A stretch of 5,399 nt of DNA from an uncultured Collinsella sp. (GTDB taxonomy: Bacteria > Actinomycetota > Coriobacteriia > Coriobacteriales > Coriobacteriaceae): positions 1 to 5,399 of the forward strand of contig URWM01000125.1 of assembly GCA_900551655.1 (NCBI GenBank). Reading direction: 5' to 3'. Made by a program: the position numbers and the translations under genes. Below the pieces are notes generated by a model. The model was not told the DNA's origin. It saw only the letters and a program-made list of their open reading frames with translations, and did not search any database. Numbering within the stretch: position 1 is the stretch's first letter; each line of letters opens with the position of its first letter. Below are positions 1-5,399 of this stretch, one piece after another.

Positions 1-49
1 ACGAGATTCCTCTACGTCTCGTGGGCTCGGAGATGTGTATAAGAGACAG
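1..49. other. Illumina Nextera (Tn5) library adapter, left end
   Basis: Artificial sequence. Reading inward it holds the last 7 nt of the P7 tail (ACGAGAT), an 8-nt index (TCCTCTAC), the Nextera read-2 adapter, and the 19-bp Tn5 mosaic end AGATGTGTATAAGAGACAG at 31..49. Genomic DNA starts at 50. Any reading frame running into 1..49 is partly adapter-encoded and should be ignored there. Confidence 0.97.
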
Positions 50-639
50 GACGTAATGTGGCTCGAGAGCAGCACGCTGTGCTGACCGTCGGCGACAAAG
101 GCAAGCAGCTCATCGAGCAGTTCCTCGCGCGCCATGGGATCAAGGCCCGCGGTGGCTTCGTCCAAAACGAGCAGCTTGGCATTGTGGCTGAGCGCACAAG
201 CAAGCTGCAACTTCATGCCCATGCCGCGGGAGAGGTCCTTGACCTTCGTCTTGGGATCGAGGGCAAATCGGTCGATGAATCCGGCGAACGTTTCGCGGTC
301 CCACGTGGGGTACGCCGGGCCTACGAGCGACTCGATCTGGCCCACCTTGAGCGTGGAGGGGAAGGGACACGTGTCCAGGACAAGCCCGATGCGGGAGCGC
401 AGGTGGCGCTGCGTCTCGTCGGGCGCGTTGGCGTCGCAGCGCTGTCCAAACAGATGCGCCTCGCCGGAATCGAGCTTTATAAGCCCAAGCGCGGCGCGAA
501 TGGTCGTTGTCTTGCCGGCGCCATTTGCGCCCACAAAGCCAACGATCTGGCCGGGCTCCACGGCAAGCGTGACGTCGCGCAGTGAAAAGCGGTCGCTCAC
601 GCGGCGCGATACACCTTTGAGTTCTAGCAAGTTTTGCAT
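50..639 (-). CDS. ABC transporter ATP-binding protein, YtrB/BcrA-like (partial, C-terminus cut off)
   Basis: ATP-hydrolysing subunit of an ABC transporter; it would act on the cytoplasmic face of the membrane with a permease not present here. The ATG is at 639..637, preceded on the minus strand by an AGAAAGG ribosome site. There are 196 complete codons before the adapter junction at 50, and the next two bases (TC) still specify Ser. Visible motifs: Walker A GANGAGKT at residues 37-44; Q-loop region around 85-92; signature LSRGM at 136-140; Walker B LLVLDEA at 156-162 with catalytic Glu161; D-loop AGLDP at 164-168; switch His194 in SSHIT. The sequence YPTWDRETF (110-118) and the LSRGM signature are usual in the YtrB/BcrA/CcmA-like group. 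The missing end is probably a short tail, since such ATPases are usually about 220-300 aa. It lies 23 nt downstream of a YtrA-type regulator, the classic arrangement for these systems. The substrate cannot be told from the sequence. Confidence 0.93.
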
Positions 640-662
640 GGTATAGCCTTTCTTGCAGATGG

Positions 663-1043
663 CTACTGCATGGTTTCGGGGGCTACGAGGTCGAGCATCT
701 CGTGCAGCTTGTCGCGCGTGACGCCCAGGGTTTCGGCTTGCGTTGCTGCCTGTGCGAGCAGCTCTTCGATATGACAGAGCTGGTTTTCGCGCAAGAGCTC
801 CTGGTTGCCCTCGGCGACAAAACAGCCCTTGCCCTGCACGGTGCAGATAAACCCGAGCTGCTCCAGGTCGGCGTAGGCGCGCTTGGTGGTGATGACGCTC
901 ACGCCAAGATCGCTCGCGAGTGCACGGATGCTGGGGAGTTTGGCTCCCGCAGCGAGCGTGCCCGAAAGGATTTGAGCTTTGACTTGCGAGGTTATCTGCT
1001 CGTAGATGGGCTTGTCGCTCGAATTGGATAGGATGATGTCCAC
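663..1043 (-). CDS. GntR-family transcriptional regulator, YtrA subfamily
   Basis: A 126-aa DNA-binding repressor-type protein. The start is GTG at 1043..1041, with a strong AAGGAG (complement of 1049..1054) five bases upstream. Residues about 11-77 form the GntR winged helix: PIYEQI at 12-17, LPSIRALASDLGVS at 36-49, a recognition helix around 48-61, and a wing with QGKGCFVA at 70-77. Only a short helical tail (about 80-120) follows, with no FadR, HutC or aminotransferase-like effector domain. This places it in the short YtrA group, whose members usually control an adjacent ABC operon and themselves. The ABC ATPase begins 23 nt after the TAG stop, so the two are almost certainly co-transcribed. 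Palindromes overlapping its promoter (1066..1104) are probable self-operators. The ligand is unknown; cell-envelope antibiotics induce some relatives, which is family knowledge and not visible here. Confidence 0.93.
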   Translation of the reverse strand: MDIILSNSSDKPIYEQITSQVKAQILSGTLAAGAKLPSIRALASDLGVSVITTKRAYADLEQLGFICTVQGKGCFVAEGNQELLRENQLCHIEELLAQAATQAETLGVTRDKLHEMLDLVAPETMQ

Positions 1044-1065
1044 AGCGGCTCCTTAGCTGTTGGGC

Positions 1066-1104
1066 TACACGTGTATATAACCGGTAAGCACAGTATATAT
1101 ACAC
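1066..1104. promoter_or_regulatory. Candidate GntR/YtrA operator region (paired palindromes)
   Basis: TACACGTGTA at 1066..1075 and GTATATATAC at 1093..1102 are perfect 10-bp palindromes. In addition GTGTATATA (1071..1079) is repeated inverted as TATATACAC (1096..1104) across a 16-bp gap. One element overlaps the proposed -10 and the other lies just downstream of the proposed start. Binding there by the adjacent regulator would block transcription. YtrA-type operators are typically palindromes in the regulator's own promoter. The assignment is an inference from position and symmetry. Confidence 0.5.
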
Positions 1105-1121
1105 TATGCACAGTTACGCAA
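1092..1121 (-). promoter_or_regulatory. Candidate promoter of the GntR-ABC operon
   Basis: Read on the minus strand: -35 TTGCGT (complement of 1116..1121), an 18-nt spacer, and -10 TATACT (complement of 1092..1097), five of six matches to TATAAT. Transcription would start near 1085, giving a leader of about 40 nt before the GTG at 1043. Identified by eye only. The AT-rich alternating stretch offers other possible -10 hexamers. Confidence 0.5.
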
Positions 1122-1159
1122 GAGGAAATTACGGGGCCGTCCATCCCTCTACTCATTCA

Positions 1160-1214
1160 TCTCAATCTGTAACACTAAGACCCGTTTAGGATGACTAACT
1201 GTTACAGATTGAGA
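1160..1214. repeat. Array unit 1
   Basis: Perfect 15-bp arms at 1160..1174 and 1200..1214. The loop 1175..1199 is the most diverged: its centre reads GTTTAGG in place of GTTTTTG. Its right end ACTAAC matches the loops of units 2 and 4. Confidence 0.93.
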
Positions 1215-1239
1215 CGTTATTTGCCTGTCCATTCGTTTG

Positions 1240-1294
1240 TCTCAATCTGTAACATCTGGAGTTGTTTTTGGCAGCTAACTGTTACAGATTGAGA
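1240..1294. repeat. Array unit 2
   Basis: Perfect consensus arms at 1240..1254 and 1280..1294. The loop 1255..1279 starts TCTGGAG, has GTTTTTG at its centre (1264..1270) and ends GCTAAC. Confidence 0.93.
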
Positions 1295-1319
1295 TCTTTC
1301 TGAGACGTCCGACCGTTTG

Positions 1320-1374
1320 TCTCGATTTGTAACATCTGGAGGTCAAAAACCCGTTCATCTGTTACAGATTGAGA
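1320..1374. repeat. Array unit 3 (left arm diverged, G-U pairs possible)
   Basis: Left arm TCTCGATTTGTAACA (1320..1334) differs from consensus at two positions; right arm (1360..1374) is consensus. If transcribed rightward, both differences become G-U wobble pairs and the 15-bp stem survives. The loop 1335..1359 has CAAAAAC at its centre (1344..1350), the reverse complement of the centre in units 2 and 4. Confidence 0.93.
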
Positions 1375-1399
1375 TTTTGTTGACAGGTCCACTCATTTG

Positions 1400-1454
1400 T
1401 CTTGATCTGTAACATCTAGACCCGTTTTTGCTGGCTAACTGTTACAGATCAAGA
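1400..1454. repeat. Array unit 4 (both arms changed, pairing kept)
   Basis: Left arm TCTTGATCTGTAACA (1400..1414) and right arm TGTTACAGATCAAGA (1440..1454) each differ from consensus at two positions, and the changes are exactly complementary. A C-G pair became T-A and an A-T pair became G-C. The loop 1415..1439 has GTTTTTG at 1424..1430 and ends GCTAAC. Confidence 0.95.
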
Positions 1455-1480
1455 TATTGGCTGCCCGCCCTGTGCGTTCA

Positions 1481-1535
1481 TCTCAATCTGTAACATCTGG
1501 AGGTCAAAAACCCTTCTAGGTGTTACAGATTGAGA
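1481..1535. repeat. Array unit 5
   Basis: Perfect consensus arms at 1481..1495 and 1521..1535. The gap before it is 26 bp instead of 25. The first 18 bases of its loop (1496..1513) are identical to those of unit 3 (1335..1352), including the CAAAAAC centre. Confidence 0.93.
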
Positions 1536-1598
1536 CAAACCGTCGCGGAACACCGCTGACATTCCACCGTCCGAGCCCCAACTGATGAATTTGTCCTG

Positions 1599-1633
1599 AT
1601 AGGTGCCCTATGGCGAGGTTTCGCGGCTACAAT
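1599..1633 (+). promoter_or_regulatory. Weak candidate promoter region of prfC
   Basis: The region from the array end to the gene (1536..1680) holds no gene I can support. TACAAT at 1628..1633 is a good -10 and would give a leader of about 40 nt. No convincing -35 sits 16-18 bp upstream. A 13-bp palindrome, ATAGG-TGC-CCTAT (1599..1611), occupies that position and could bind an activator or repressor. Low confidence. Confidence 0.3.
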
Positions 1634-1680
1634 AGGGCGGTTACATCGACGTAATGCACTCAATGCAAGAAAGGATCCGC

Positions 1681-3294
<1,614 letters not shown>

Positions 3295-3300
3295 CGCATC

Positions 3301-3340
3301 GGCGCGGTGGCCCTGCGGGGCTGCCGCGCCGCTTGCTTGC
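3301..3340 (+). terminator. Probable prfC terminator
   Basis: Six bases past the prfC stop, GGCGCGG (3301..3307) pairs perfectly with CCGCGCC (3324..3330). An inner GGCCC/GGGCT helix with one wobble extends the hairpin. The downstream tail GCTTGCTTGCC has only scattered T residues, so termination may be partial. It is followed directly by a promoter for the next unit. Confidence 0.6.
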
Positions 3341-3365
3341 CTGATGCCGTGTGAGCGGCTATCAT
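3337..3365 (+). promoter_or_regulatory. Candidate promoter of the yhhQ-SDR operon
   Basis: TTGCCT (3337..3342, four of six matches to TTGACA), exactly 17 bp, then TATCAT (3360..3365, five of six matches to TATAAT). Transcription would begin near 3372, leaving about 79 nt of leader that contains the whole preQ1-like pseudoknot. The location between terminator and leader supports it. Confidence 0.6.
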
Positions 3366-3394
3366 ACCCACCGTCGTCTCAAGACCGGGGCGTC

Positions 3395-3444
3395 CGAGCA
3401 GTTCGGGTCCGATATCCTGCTCGTTAAACCTAAAACCAAAGGAG
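3395..3444 (+). ncRNA. Candidate preQ1-I-type riboswitch in the transporter leader
   Basis: A 7-bp stem, CGAGCAG (3395..3401) with CTGCTCG (3417..3423), closes a 15-nt loop that starts TTCGGG and ends ATATC. An A-rich single strand follows, with ACC at 3435..3437 and AAAGGAG at 3438..3444. Loop C3404 and G3405-G3406 could pair with tail G3441 and C3436-C3437, forming an H-type pseudoknot that occludes the ribosome site. This is the class I preQ1 layout: small stem, UUC-containing loop ending in C before the 3' strand, A-rich tail, and pseudoknot strand next to the Shine-Dalgarno. The tail beginning GTTAA, followed by AAAAC and AAGG, recalls the Thermoanaerobacter aptamer as I remember it. The downstream gene is a queuosine-precursor transporter, which fits well. 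The loop is slightly longer than classic examples and no covariance search was possible. Confidence 0.5.
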
Positions 3445-3450
3445 TACATA

Positions 3451-4173
3451 ATGATCAAGAAGGTCATGGAGGACTACAAGGTCCTGTTGCGGAGCATTCC
3501 CGCGGCAACGGTTTCGCTGTTTTTCGTGAGCGTCATCATGATGAACCTGCTGGCCAACAAAGAACTCATCAGCCTGCCGTATCTGGCACTCGATTGCGGC
3601 TTTGTGGTGAGCTGGGTTTCGTTTTTGTGCCAGGACATGATCTGCAAGCGCTTTGGTGCCAAGGCATCCATCAAAATCTCTATCCTCGCGCTGCTGGTCA
3701 ACCTGGCCGTGAGCCTGTGCTTTTGGGCATGCTCGCTCACGCCCGGCATGTGGGGCGCCTACTACGACACGGGCATGATCGAGGTCAACACCGCCCTTAA
3801 CGCCACCATCGGCGGCACCTGGTACGTGGTGCTGGGCTCTTCGCTGGCCATGCTCGTCTCTGCCGTGGTTAACTCCACGCTCAACCAGTCGCTCGGCCGT
3901 ATGCTCAAGAAGAATAACTTTGCGAGCTTTGCCTTCCGTTCCTATGTGTCCACGGGTGTTGGCCAGTTTATCGACAACCTGGTCTTTGCCATTGTGGTAA
4001 GCCACACGTTCTTTGGTTGGACCTGGGTACAGGTCCTTATGTGCTCGCTGACCGGCGCTGTCGCCGAGCTGCTGTGCGAGGTCTTCCTGAGCCCCGTGGG
4101 CTATAAGGTCGTGCGCGGCTGGGAGCGCGAGAATGTGGGTTCCGAGTACCTCGAGCGCCACGCAACCGCCTAA
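3451..4173 (+). CDS. yhhQ: Queuosine precursor transporter, YhhQ/VUT family (DUF165)
   Basis: Integral inner-membrane protein of 240 aa, expected to import queuosine precursors (preQ0, preQ1 or queuine) for the tRNA wobble modification queuosine. The start is fixed by AAAGGAG (3438..3444) six bases before the ATG. About six hydrophobic segments are visible: roughly 15-35, 43-62, 75-95, 120-142, 165-187 and 193-215. Family-type polar residues lie within them: NLLANK at 32-37, Asp48, QDMICKRFG at 61-69, and RSYVSTGVGQFIDN at 163-176 with the conserved Arg, Ser-Thr, Gln and Asp. The C-terminus is charged and probably cytoplasmic. A preQ1-like leader upstream supports the substrate class. Which precursor is carried cannot be decided, because family members differ. 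The downstream SDR gene begins nine bases after the stop. Confidence 0.88.
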   Translation: MIKKVMEDYKVLLRSIPAATVSLFFVSVIMMNLLANKELISLPYLALDCGFVVSWVSFLCQDMICKRFGAKASIKISILALLVNLAVSLCFWACSLTPGMWGAYYDTGMIEVNTALNATIGGTWYVVLGSSLAMLVSAVVNSTLNQSLGRMLKKNNFASFAFRSYVSTGVGQFIDNLVFAIVVSHTFFGWTWVQVLMCSLTGAVAELLCEVFLSPVGYKVVRGWERENVGSEYLERHATA

Positions 4174-4182
4174 GGAGCAAGT

Positions 4183-4863
4183 ATGCGGGTTTTGATCACG
4201 GGCGCTTCGGGCGGTATCGGAGCCGCGTGCGTGCAGCGCTTTTTGGATGAGGGCCACGAGGTTGTGGGCTTTGATCTTTTGCCGGCGGCGATCGAAGACG
4301 AGCGCTACCGCCATCTGATTGTTGATGTACGCGAGCCTGACTCGTTTCCAGGTGACCTTGAACCCCAGGTGATCGTGAACGTTGCCGGTACGCAGGATTC
4401 GGCCGACGATATCGCCGCCAACCTGTGTGGCACCATCAACGTGACCGAGTGCTACGCCTTTGTGGGAGAGGGGCTTGCCGCCAAGCCGGCGCCGGCAATC
4501 AAATCCGTGGTCAATGTGGGGTCGGCGAGCGGACATACGGGATCGGAGTTTCCCGCCTATGCCGCCAGCAAGGGCGGCGTTATCGCCTACACCAAAAACC
4601 TTGCAAACCGCCTGGCACCGCAGGCCATCGCCAACAGTGTGGACCCGGGTGGCGTCATCGCGCCGCTCAACCGTTGCGTGATGGAAGACGAACACCTGTG
4701 GAGCCAGATTATGGAGCTCACGCCGCTTAAACGCTGGGCCACCGCCCAAGAGATCGCCGAGTGGATCTACTTTGTGGGCGTGACCAACCGGTTTATGACC
4801 GGGCAGAGCCTGCTGATCGATGGCGGCGAGGCCGGCCGCACACAATTTATTTGGCCCGAGTAG
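4183..4863 (+). CDS. SDR-family NAD(P)-dependent oxidoreductase
   Basis: Cytosolic Rossmann-fold dehydrogenase/reductase of 226 aa, a normal size for a classical SDR. Motifs: TGASGGIG at 6-13 (dinucleotide binding); Asp31 at the end of the second strand (GFDLLP), which suggests NAD(H) over NADP(H); VDV near 47-49; NVAG at 66-69, a variant of NNAG; Asn80 in NLCGTINVTE; Ser114 in NVGSASG; YAASK at 126-130 with catalytic Tyr126 and Lys130; DPGG at 154-157. The C-terminal GQSLLIDGG (207-215) is the usual SDR ending. All four catalytic positions (Asn, Ser, Tyr, Lys) are present, so it should be active. AAGGAG (4172..4177) overlaps the stop of the transporter gene, with only nine bases between genes, indicating translational coupling. 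It resembles 3-alpha-hydroxysteroid-dehydrogenase-like and 3-oxoacyl-ACP-reductase-like SDRs, but the substrate is not determinable. Confidence 0.92.
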   Translation: MRVLITGASGGIGAACVQRFLDEGHEVVGFDLLPAAIEDERYRHLIVDVREPDSFPGDLEPQVIVNVAGTQDSADDIAANLCGTINVTECYAFVGEGLAAKPAPAIKSVVNVGSASGHTGSEFPAYAASKGGVIAYTKNLANRLAPQAIANSVDPGGVIAPLNRCVMEDEHLWSQIMELTPLKRWATAQEIAEWIYFVGVTNRFMTGQSLLIDGGEAGRTQFIWPE

Positions 4864-4864
4864 G

Positions 4865-4900
4865 AAACGCGCCCGATGGAAAGCCGTCGGGCGCGTTTTT
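4865..4900 (+). terminator. Strong intrinsic terminator, probably bidirectional
   Basis: AAACGCGCCCGA (4865..4876) pairs over 12 bp with TCGGGCGCGTTT (4887..4898). The helix extends inward through GG/CC to an AAAG loop, and the run continues TTTTT to 4900. It ends the yhhQ-SDR operon two bases past the SDR stop. Read on the minus strand, the same hairpin is followed by TTTCCT, so it can also serve the convergent ung gene. The two stops are only 50 bp apart. Confidence 0.92.
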
Positions 4901-4903
4901 GAT

Positions 4904-4924
4904 GTCTCGATTTTTAGTCGAGGC
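4904..4924. repeat. Small hairpin at the 3' end of ung
   Basis: CTCGA (4906..4910) and TCGAG (4918..4922) flank TTTTTAG. The hairpin overlaps the last codons and stop of ung on the minus strand. It may stabilise the transcript end or be incidental; the main terminator is the neighbouring hairpin at 4865..4900. Confidence 0.4.
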
Positions 4925-5350
4925 AAGTCCAGTTGACGGGGGTCGAGCCGTGCTGTTCGAGTAGCCGATTGGCCGCCGAGAAGGGACGCGACCCCATAAA
5001 GGCGGGGAGTTCTGCCGTGGCACGGTTGGCCGAAAGCGGCGAGGGGTGCGTGGAAGCCAGGCAGAACTTGCCGGTTGCCTTGCCCGCGCCGGTCGCGGCG
5101 AGCTTTCCTTCGACCATCTGCTGGGCAAAGCGGCCCCATGCCAAAAAGACTACCGACTGGGGCAGCTGACAGCAGCATTCGATAACGTAGTCGGTGAGCG
5201 TGCTCCAGCCCAGTTTGGCATGCGAGTTCGCGGCATGCTCGCGCACGGTGAGCGTGGTGTTGAGAAGCAGGACGCCCTGTTGTGCCCATGGCGTTAGATC
5301 TCCTGTGGCGGGAATAGGGCAGTCCAGATCGGCATTAAGTTCCTTGTAGA
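4914..5350 (-). CDS. ung: Uracil-DNA glycosylase, family 1 (partial, N-terminus cut off)
   Basis: Base-excision repair enzyme that removes uracil from DNA. The reading frame enters from the right adapter junction and runs 144 complete codons (5348..4917) to TAA at 4916..4914. Family motifs in order: YKELNADL at the cut edge; GDLTPWAQQGVLLLNTTLTV, the uracil-binding region; SHAKLGW; VVFLAWG; then THPSPLSANR, the leucine loop with the catalytic His; MGSRPFSAANRLL; and a final VNW where the family usually has IDW. Family 1 enzymes are about 220-230 aa, so roughly 80 residues are missing. These include the water-activating GQDPYH motif, which lies beyond the insert. The truncation is due to the library end and not a biological break. 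There is an in-frame ATG at 5246, but it is internal, since conserved sequence continues upstream. The gene is convergent with the SDR gene. Confidence 0.95.
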
Positions 5351-5399
5351 CTGTCTCTTATACACATCTCCGAGCCCACGAGACGTAGAGGAATCTCGT
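5351..5399. other. Illumina Nextera (Tn5) library adapter, right end
   Basis: Exact reverse complement of 1..49: the inverted mosaic end CTGTCTCTTATACACATCT at 5351..5369, then adapter, the same 8-nt index and the P7 tail. Genomic DNA ends at 5350. The matching termini are a library artefact and not the inverted repeats of a transposon. Confidence 0.97.

Larger units (their letters stand above)
1160..1535. repeat. Five-unit array of 80-bp repeats, each a 15-bp inverted repeat with a 25-bp loop
   Basis: The left arm consensus TCTCAATCTGTAACA and right arm TGTTACAGATTGAGA are exact reverse complements. Left arms start at 1160, 1240, 1320, 1400 and 1481; right arms at 1200, 1280, 1360, 1440 and 1521. 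Every loop is 25 bp; the gaps between units are 25, 25, 25 and 26 bp, so arms alternate orientation every 40 bp. Seven of the ten arms are identical. Gaps are less conserved, but most end in a shared motif like CCAYTCRTTTG just before the left arm. A related ending also precedes unit 1, so the tandem unit starts slightly before its arm. No further arm is visible 40 bp to either side. The array lies between the divergent GntR and prfC genes, upstream of both, so it is not an obvious terminator of either. I do not recognise the family. Options include a structured RNA, a protein-binding array, or a palindromic repeat spread by a mobile element. Confidence 0.95.

Noticed and set aside
136..140. 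LSRGM in the ABC ATPase (residues 136-140) as a degenerate signature
   Set aside because: This variant of LSGGQ is common in YtrB/BcrA-type ATPases, and Walker A, Walker B and the switch His are intact.
58..646. Plus-strand open frames of 175 and 170 codons
   Set aside because: They are antisense to the ABC ATPase, whose full set of motifs is on the minus strand.
1380..1385. Perfect -35 hexamer TTGACA inside the array
   Set aside because: No acceptable -10 lies 16-18 bp downstream, and the hexamer occurs in only one inter-unit gap.
1160..1535. CRISPR array
   Set aside because: Repeats are 15 bp and alternate in orientation, and the spacers resemble one another. No cas gene or leader is seen.
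1160..1535. A series of intrinsic terminators
   Set aside because: Stems are AT-rich with 25-nt loops and no consistent T tract follows them. The array is upstream of both flanking genes.
1654..1680. Upstream ATG as the prfC start
   Set aside because: It would add nine residues not typical of RF3 and would bury the well-placed AAGAAAGG ribosome site that serves ATG 1681.
3430..5289. 619-codon open frame on the minus strand
   Set aside because: It runs antisense through the transporter and SDR and overlaps ung out of frame. Its composition is rich in His, Arg and Gly and it has no family motif.

Overview
The window is a 5,301-bp piece of bacterial chromosome (50..5350) with 49-bp sequencing-library adapter at each end. 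The adapters are exact reverse complements of each other and are not biological. The insert looks like a high-GC actinobacterium of the Coriobacteriia, most likely Collinsella or a close relative. That placement rests on the GC-rich codon use of the genes and the style of the RF3 and YtrA-type proteins; it is an inference, not a database result.

Layout, left to right. (1) A leftward unit, cut by the left end: a GTG-started YtrA-type GntR regulator (663..1043) followed after 23 nt by the ATPase of an ABC transporter (50..639, C-terminus missing). A promoter with overlapping palindromes, probable autoregulatory operators, lies at about 1066..1121. (2) A 637-bp gene-free divergent region (1044..1680). 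Its centre is a very regular array of five 80-bp units, each a 15-bp inverted repeat around a 25-bp loop (1160..1535). (3) Rightward prfC, release factor 3 (1681..3294), ended by a GC-rich hairpin. (4) A rightward two-gene operon with its own promoter (3337..3365). A leader resembling a preQ1-I riboswitch (3395..3444) precedes a YhhQ-type queuosine-precursor transporter (3451..4173), then a coupled short-chain dehydrogenase (4183..4863). (5) A strong, probably bidirectional terminator, then the convergent C-terminal two thirds of uracil-DNA glycosylase (4914..5350, minus strand, N-terminus missing).

The protein genes are mostly ordinary: translation termination, queuosine salvage, DNA repair and a drug- or peptide-type ABC system. 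The non-coding DNA is more interesting. The repeat array has equal 25-bp spacing, arms that alternate orientation every 40 bp, and a unit in which both arms changed together so that pairing is kept. It does not match a family I can name and is the best candidate for something undescribed. The preQ1-like leader fits the transporter it precedes and makes a testable regulatory prediction.
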